Below are positions 61,744-64,000 of a stretch of DNA of 64,000 nucleotides, piece after piece. Within the stretch, counting starts at the first letter, position 1, and every line of letters begins with the position of its first letter. Under the pieces are notes generated by a model that made no database searches, was not told the DNA's origin, and was given only the letters and a program-made list of their open reading frames with translations. The position numbers were made by a program, and so were the translations under genes. The DNA comes from Mycobacterium asiaticum (lineage in GTDB: Bacteria > Actinomycetota > Actinomycetes > Mycobacteriales > Mycobacteriaceae): the NCBI RefSeq assembly GCF_001668675.1, contig NZ_LZKQ01000008.1, positions 1 through 64,000 on the forward strand, read 5' to 3'.

Positions 61744-63492
61744 GTGATCACCCGGATGTCTGAGCTGTTCCTGCGCACGCTGCGCGACGACCCCGCCGAC
61801 GCGGAAGTGCCCAGTCACAAACTGCTTATCCGTGCGGGATACGTCCGGCCGATCGCGCCCGGGTTGTACAGCTGGCTGCCGCTGGGCCTGCGCGTACTGC
61901 GCAACATCGAACGGATCGTGCGCGAGGAGATGAACGCGATCGGCGGCCAGGAGATCCTGTTTCCCGCCCTGCTGCCACGTGCACCGTACGAGACGACGAA
62001 CCGCTGGACCGAGTACGGCGACAGCGTGTTTCGGCTCAAAGACCGTCGCGGCAACGACTACCTGCTCGGACCCACCCACGAGGAGCTGTTCACCCTGACC
62101 GTCAAGGGCGAATACAGCTCCTACAAGGACTTTCCGCTGACGCTCTACCAAATCCAGACCAAGTACCGCGACGAGGCGCGCCCCCGCGCCGGCATCCTGC
62201 GGGGCCGCGAGTTCGTGATGAAGGACTCCTACTCCTTCGACATCGACGACGCCGGCCTCAAGTCCTCCTACCACGCGCACCGGGAGGCCTACCAGCGCAT
62301 GTTCGACCGGCTGCGGGTGCGTTACGTCATCGTCTCGGCGGTCTCGGGCGCGATGGGCGGCAGCGCCTCTGAGGAGTTTCTGGCCGAAAGCCCGATCGGC
62401 GAGGACACCTTCGTGCGCTGCCTGGAATCCGGCTACGCGGCCAACGTCGAAGCGGTCGTCACCGCCCAACCCGAGGCAAAACCCGTCGACGGGCTGCCCG
62501 AGGCGCAGGTCCACGACACCGGCGATACACCGACCATCGCCACCCTGGTGGCCTGGGCCAACGAGGCCGGCCTGGGCCGGACCGTCACGGCCGCGGACAC
62601 CCTCAAGAACGTTCTGGTCAAGGTGCGCCAGCCCGGCGGGGATTGGGAGCTGCTCGCCATCGGGGTGCCCGGCGACCGCGAGATCGACGACAAGCGCCTG
62701 GGTGCGGCGCTGGAGCCGGCCGAGTACGCCCTGCTCGACGACGCCGACTTCGCCCGGTACCCGTTTCTGGTCAAGGGTTACATCGGCCCGAAAGCACTGC
62801 GCGACAACGAAGTTCGGTACCTTGTCGACCCGCGGGTGGCGGACGGCACCAGCTGGATCACCGGCGCGGACGAGCCCGGCCGTCATGTCGTCGGGCTGGT
62901 GGCCGGCCGCGACTTCACCGCCGACGGCACCATCGAAGCGGCCGAGGTGCGGGAGGGCGATCCCTCGCCCGACGGCGCCGGCCCGCTGGTCATGGCGCGC
63001 GGCATCGAGATCGGCCACATCTTCCAGCTCGGCCGCAAGTACACCGACGCCTTCACCGCCGATGTGCTCGGCGAGGACGGCAAGCCGGTCCGGCTGACCA
63101 TGGGCTCCTACGGCATCGGGGTGTCGCGGCTGGTAGCCGTCGTCGCCGAACAACACCACGACGAGCTCGGGCTGCGCTGGCCGTCCTCGGTCGCGCCGTT
63201 CGACGTGCACCTGGTGATCGCCAACAAGGACCCCGAAGCGCGCCTGGGCGCGGCCAAGCTGGCCGCCGACCTGGACAAGGTGGGTGTCGAGGTGCTGCTG
63301 GACGACCGCACCGCATCGCCGGGGGTGAAGTTCAAGGACGCCGAGTTGCTCGGCATGCCGTGGATCGTGGTGGTGGGCCGCGGGTGGGCGGACGGCCGGA
63401 TCGAGCTGCGCGACAGGTTCAGCGGCCAGACGACCGAGCTTGCCGTCAACGATGCGCTGGTGACCGATCTGTTGGCCGCTATCAGCGGCTGA
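61744..63492 (+). CDS. proS: Prolyl-tRNA synthetase
   Basis: A 582-residue class II synthetase of the bacterial type with an INS insertion: motif 1 region [20 protein letters not shown], motif 2 [25 protein letters not shown], the YbaK-like editing insert (about 230-380), motif 3 [17 protein letters not shown] and the C-terminal anticodon domain. GTG 61744 gives the exact M. tuberculosis length; TAGGCT lies 8 nt before it. Abuts the next gene end to end. Confidence 0.97.
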   Translation: MITRMSELFLRTLRDDPADAEVPSHKLLIRAGYVRPIAPGLYSWLPLGLRVLRNIERIVREEMNAIGGQEILFPALLPRAPYETTNRWTEYGDSVFRLKDRRGNDYLLGPTHEELFTLTVKGEYSSYKDFPLTLYQIQTKYRDEARPRAGILRGREFVMKDSYSFDIDDAGLKSSYHAHREAYQRMFDRLRVRYVIVSAVSGAMGGSASEEFLAESPIGEDTFVRCLESGYAANVEAVVTAQPEAKPVDGLPEAQVHDTGDTPTIATLVAWANEAGLGRTVTAADTLKNVLVKVRQPGGDWELLAIGVPGDREIDDKRLGAALEPAEYALLDDADFARYPFLVKGYIGPKALRDNEVRYLVDPRVADGTSWITGADEPGRHVVGLVAGRDFTADGTIEAAEVREGDPSPDGAGPLVMARGIEIGHIFQLGRKYTDAFTADVLGEDGKPVRLTMGSYGIGVSRLVAVVAEQHHDELGLRWPSSVAPFDVHLVIANKDPEARLGAAKLAADLDKVGVEVLLDDRTASPGVKFKDAELLGMPWIVVVGRGWADGRIELRDRFSGQTTELAVNDALVTDLLAAISG

Positions 63493-63981
63493 CTACTCGT
63501 TGCCGCCCGGGAAAGGCGCGGTGATCGGCCAGCCGCCGAGCACCTTGTTCCAGCGGGAGGCCAGCACGGCGCTCTGGGTCAGCGCAGTGGAGGCGAAGGC
63601 GCGGTCGTCGGCGGTGTCGGCGTACTCCACAACCGCCCGCCACGCCGTCGCGCCGTCGTTCTCCATCCGCGCCGCCAACCGCGCCGCCTCGGCGGGGGAG
63701 CCCACCGGCGACGGCAACTGGTAGCCGGGAGCGGCGACGACGGCGGTGGCCTTGCGTGCGGTCAGCATGGCGATGACGTCGTCGCGACGCTGGCGATGCT
63801 GATTCAGTGCCTCCACCACCAGGTCGTTGACGCTGGGTGGCGACATCGCCGACACGATGCCGTAGCCGTAGATGGTGGCGTGCTCCACGGACAACGCGTC
63901 GTTCAGCGCCGTGATGTCGGCGTCTTTGCCGGCGGGGGAGCGTTTCGGGCTGGCGCCGTAGCTGGGTTCCGACGACGTCAT
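63493..63981 (-). CDS. Ferritin-like DUF4439 protein (Rv2844 homologue)
   Basis: A 162-residue helical protein with SVEHATIYGYGIVSAMSPP, LNQHRQRRDDVIAMLTARKA and MENDGATAWRAVVEYADTADDRAFASTALTQSAV, typical of ferritin-like superfamily members of the DUF4439 group. The metal-ligand set is not certain. Function unknown; length matches Rv2844. ATG 63981 has GGAGGG upstream. It is convergent with proS without a gap. Confidence 0.9.
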   Translation of the reverse strand: MTSSEPSYGASPKRSPAGKDADITALNDALSVEHATIYGYGIVSAMSPPSVNDLVVEALNQHRQRRDDVIAMLTARKATAVVAAPGYQLPSPVGSPAEAARLAARMENDGATAWRAVVEYADTADDRAFASTALTQSAVLASRWNKVLGGWPITAPFPGGNE

Positions 63982-64000
63982 ATCGACGGCCCTCCGGGCA

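Overview
The window is a high-GC actinobacterial chromosome segment that reads, gene by gene, like the Mycobacterium tuberculosis H37Rv interval dacB2 (Rv2911) to Rv2844, in inverted orientation. Protein similarity (recalled, not searched) and hallmark mycobacterial genes (mpt53, mpt70, mpt83, dipZ, lppW, viuB, efpA, mycothione reductase) place it in the genus Mycobacterium. The SigK-type mpt70/mpt83/dipZ locus suggests a slow grower outside the tuberculosis complex. No rRNA, tRNA, CRISPR, prophage or insertion sequence was seen.

Layout. 1-7.2 kb: cell-wall carboxypeptidase dacB2, then the translation cluster rpsP-khpA-rimM-trmD, lipoprotein lppW, rplS-lepB-rnhB-DUF2469. 7.2-10.5 kb: an accessory block (GAF-ANTAR regulator, wax-ester/DGAT acyltransferase, nucleoside-sugar-epimerase-like SDR) where H37Rv has fdhF. 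10.5-18.4 kb: fdhD, a small membrane protein, UPF0102, comM-like, dprA, viuB, a lactate-2-monooxygenase-type flavoenzyme, xerC and an M23 peptidase. 18.7-25.4 kb: rpsB-tsf-amiC, a MarR regulator, an MPT63-like secreted protein with a Pro/Gln/Asn tail, an acyltransferase, a GlnR-like regulator and a CsbD stress protein. 25.6-31.1 kb: pyrH-frr-cdsA-rlmN, then the exported thiol-redox pair mpt53/ccdA-like and a DUF2631 protein. 31.1-34.4 kb: mpt70, dipZ, mpt83, each preceded by a SigK-type promoter with identical 15-nt spacing.

34.4-43 kb: dxr-rip1-ispG-GNAT, a penicillin-binding lipoprotein, DUF1707, mapB, a degenerate hydrolase-like gene. 43-47.3 kb: glnA4 (with a one-base frameshift), a PuuD-like amidotransferase, aldC and an SDR, which look like a polyamine/GABA-type nitrogen catabolic operon. 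47.3-52.7 kb (minus strand): hydrolase-mtr-nicT-hypB-phosphodiesterase. 52.8-64 kb: mqo, GNAT, AAA/VWA chelatase, cobO, cobB, cysG (corrin/siroheme), efpA, proS and a ferritin-like DUF4439 protein.

The most interesting signals are non-coding: long near-identical hairpins ending in a GAGCAGACG/CGTCTGCTC arm at several gene ends; a C14G14 palindrome at the left edge; a 39-bp promoter module shared by rpsP and rplS; many leaderless starts (TANNNT plus 6-7 nt plus RTG), two of which open tiny ORFs overlapping the start of the next gene (fdhD, DUF1707); twin AGATT-N3-AATCT palindromes before mpt53; and a 58-bp tandem repeat across the rlmN stop codon. I did not find a clearly new multi-protein system; the coding content is mostly conserved mycobacterial core.
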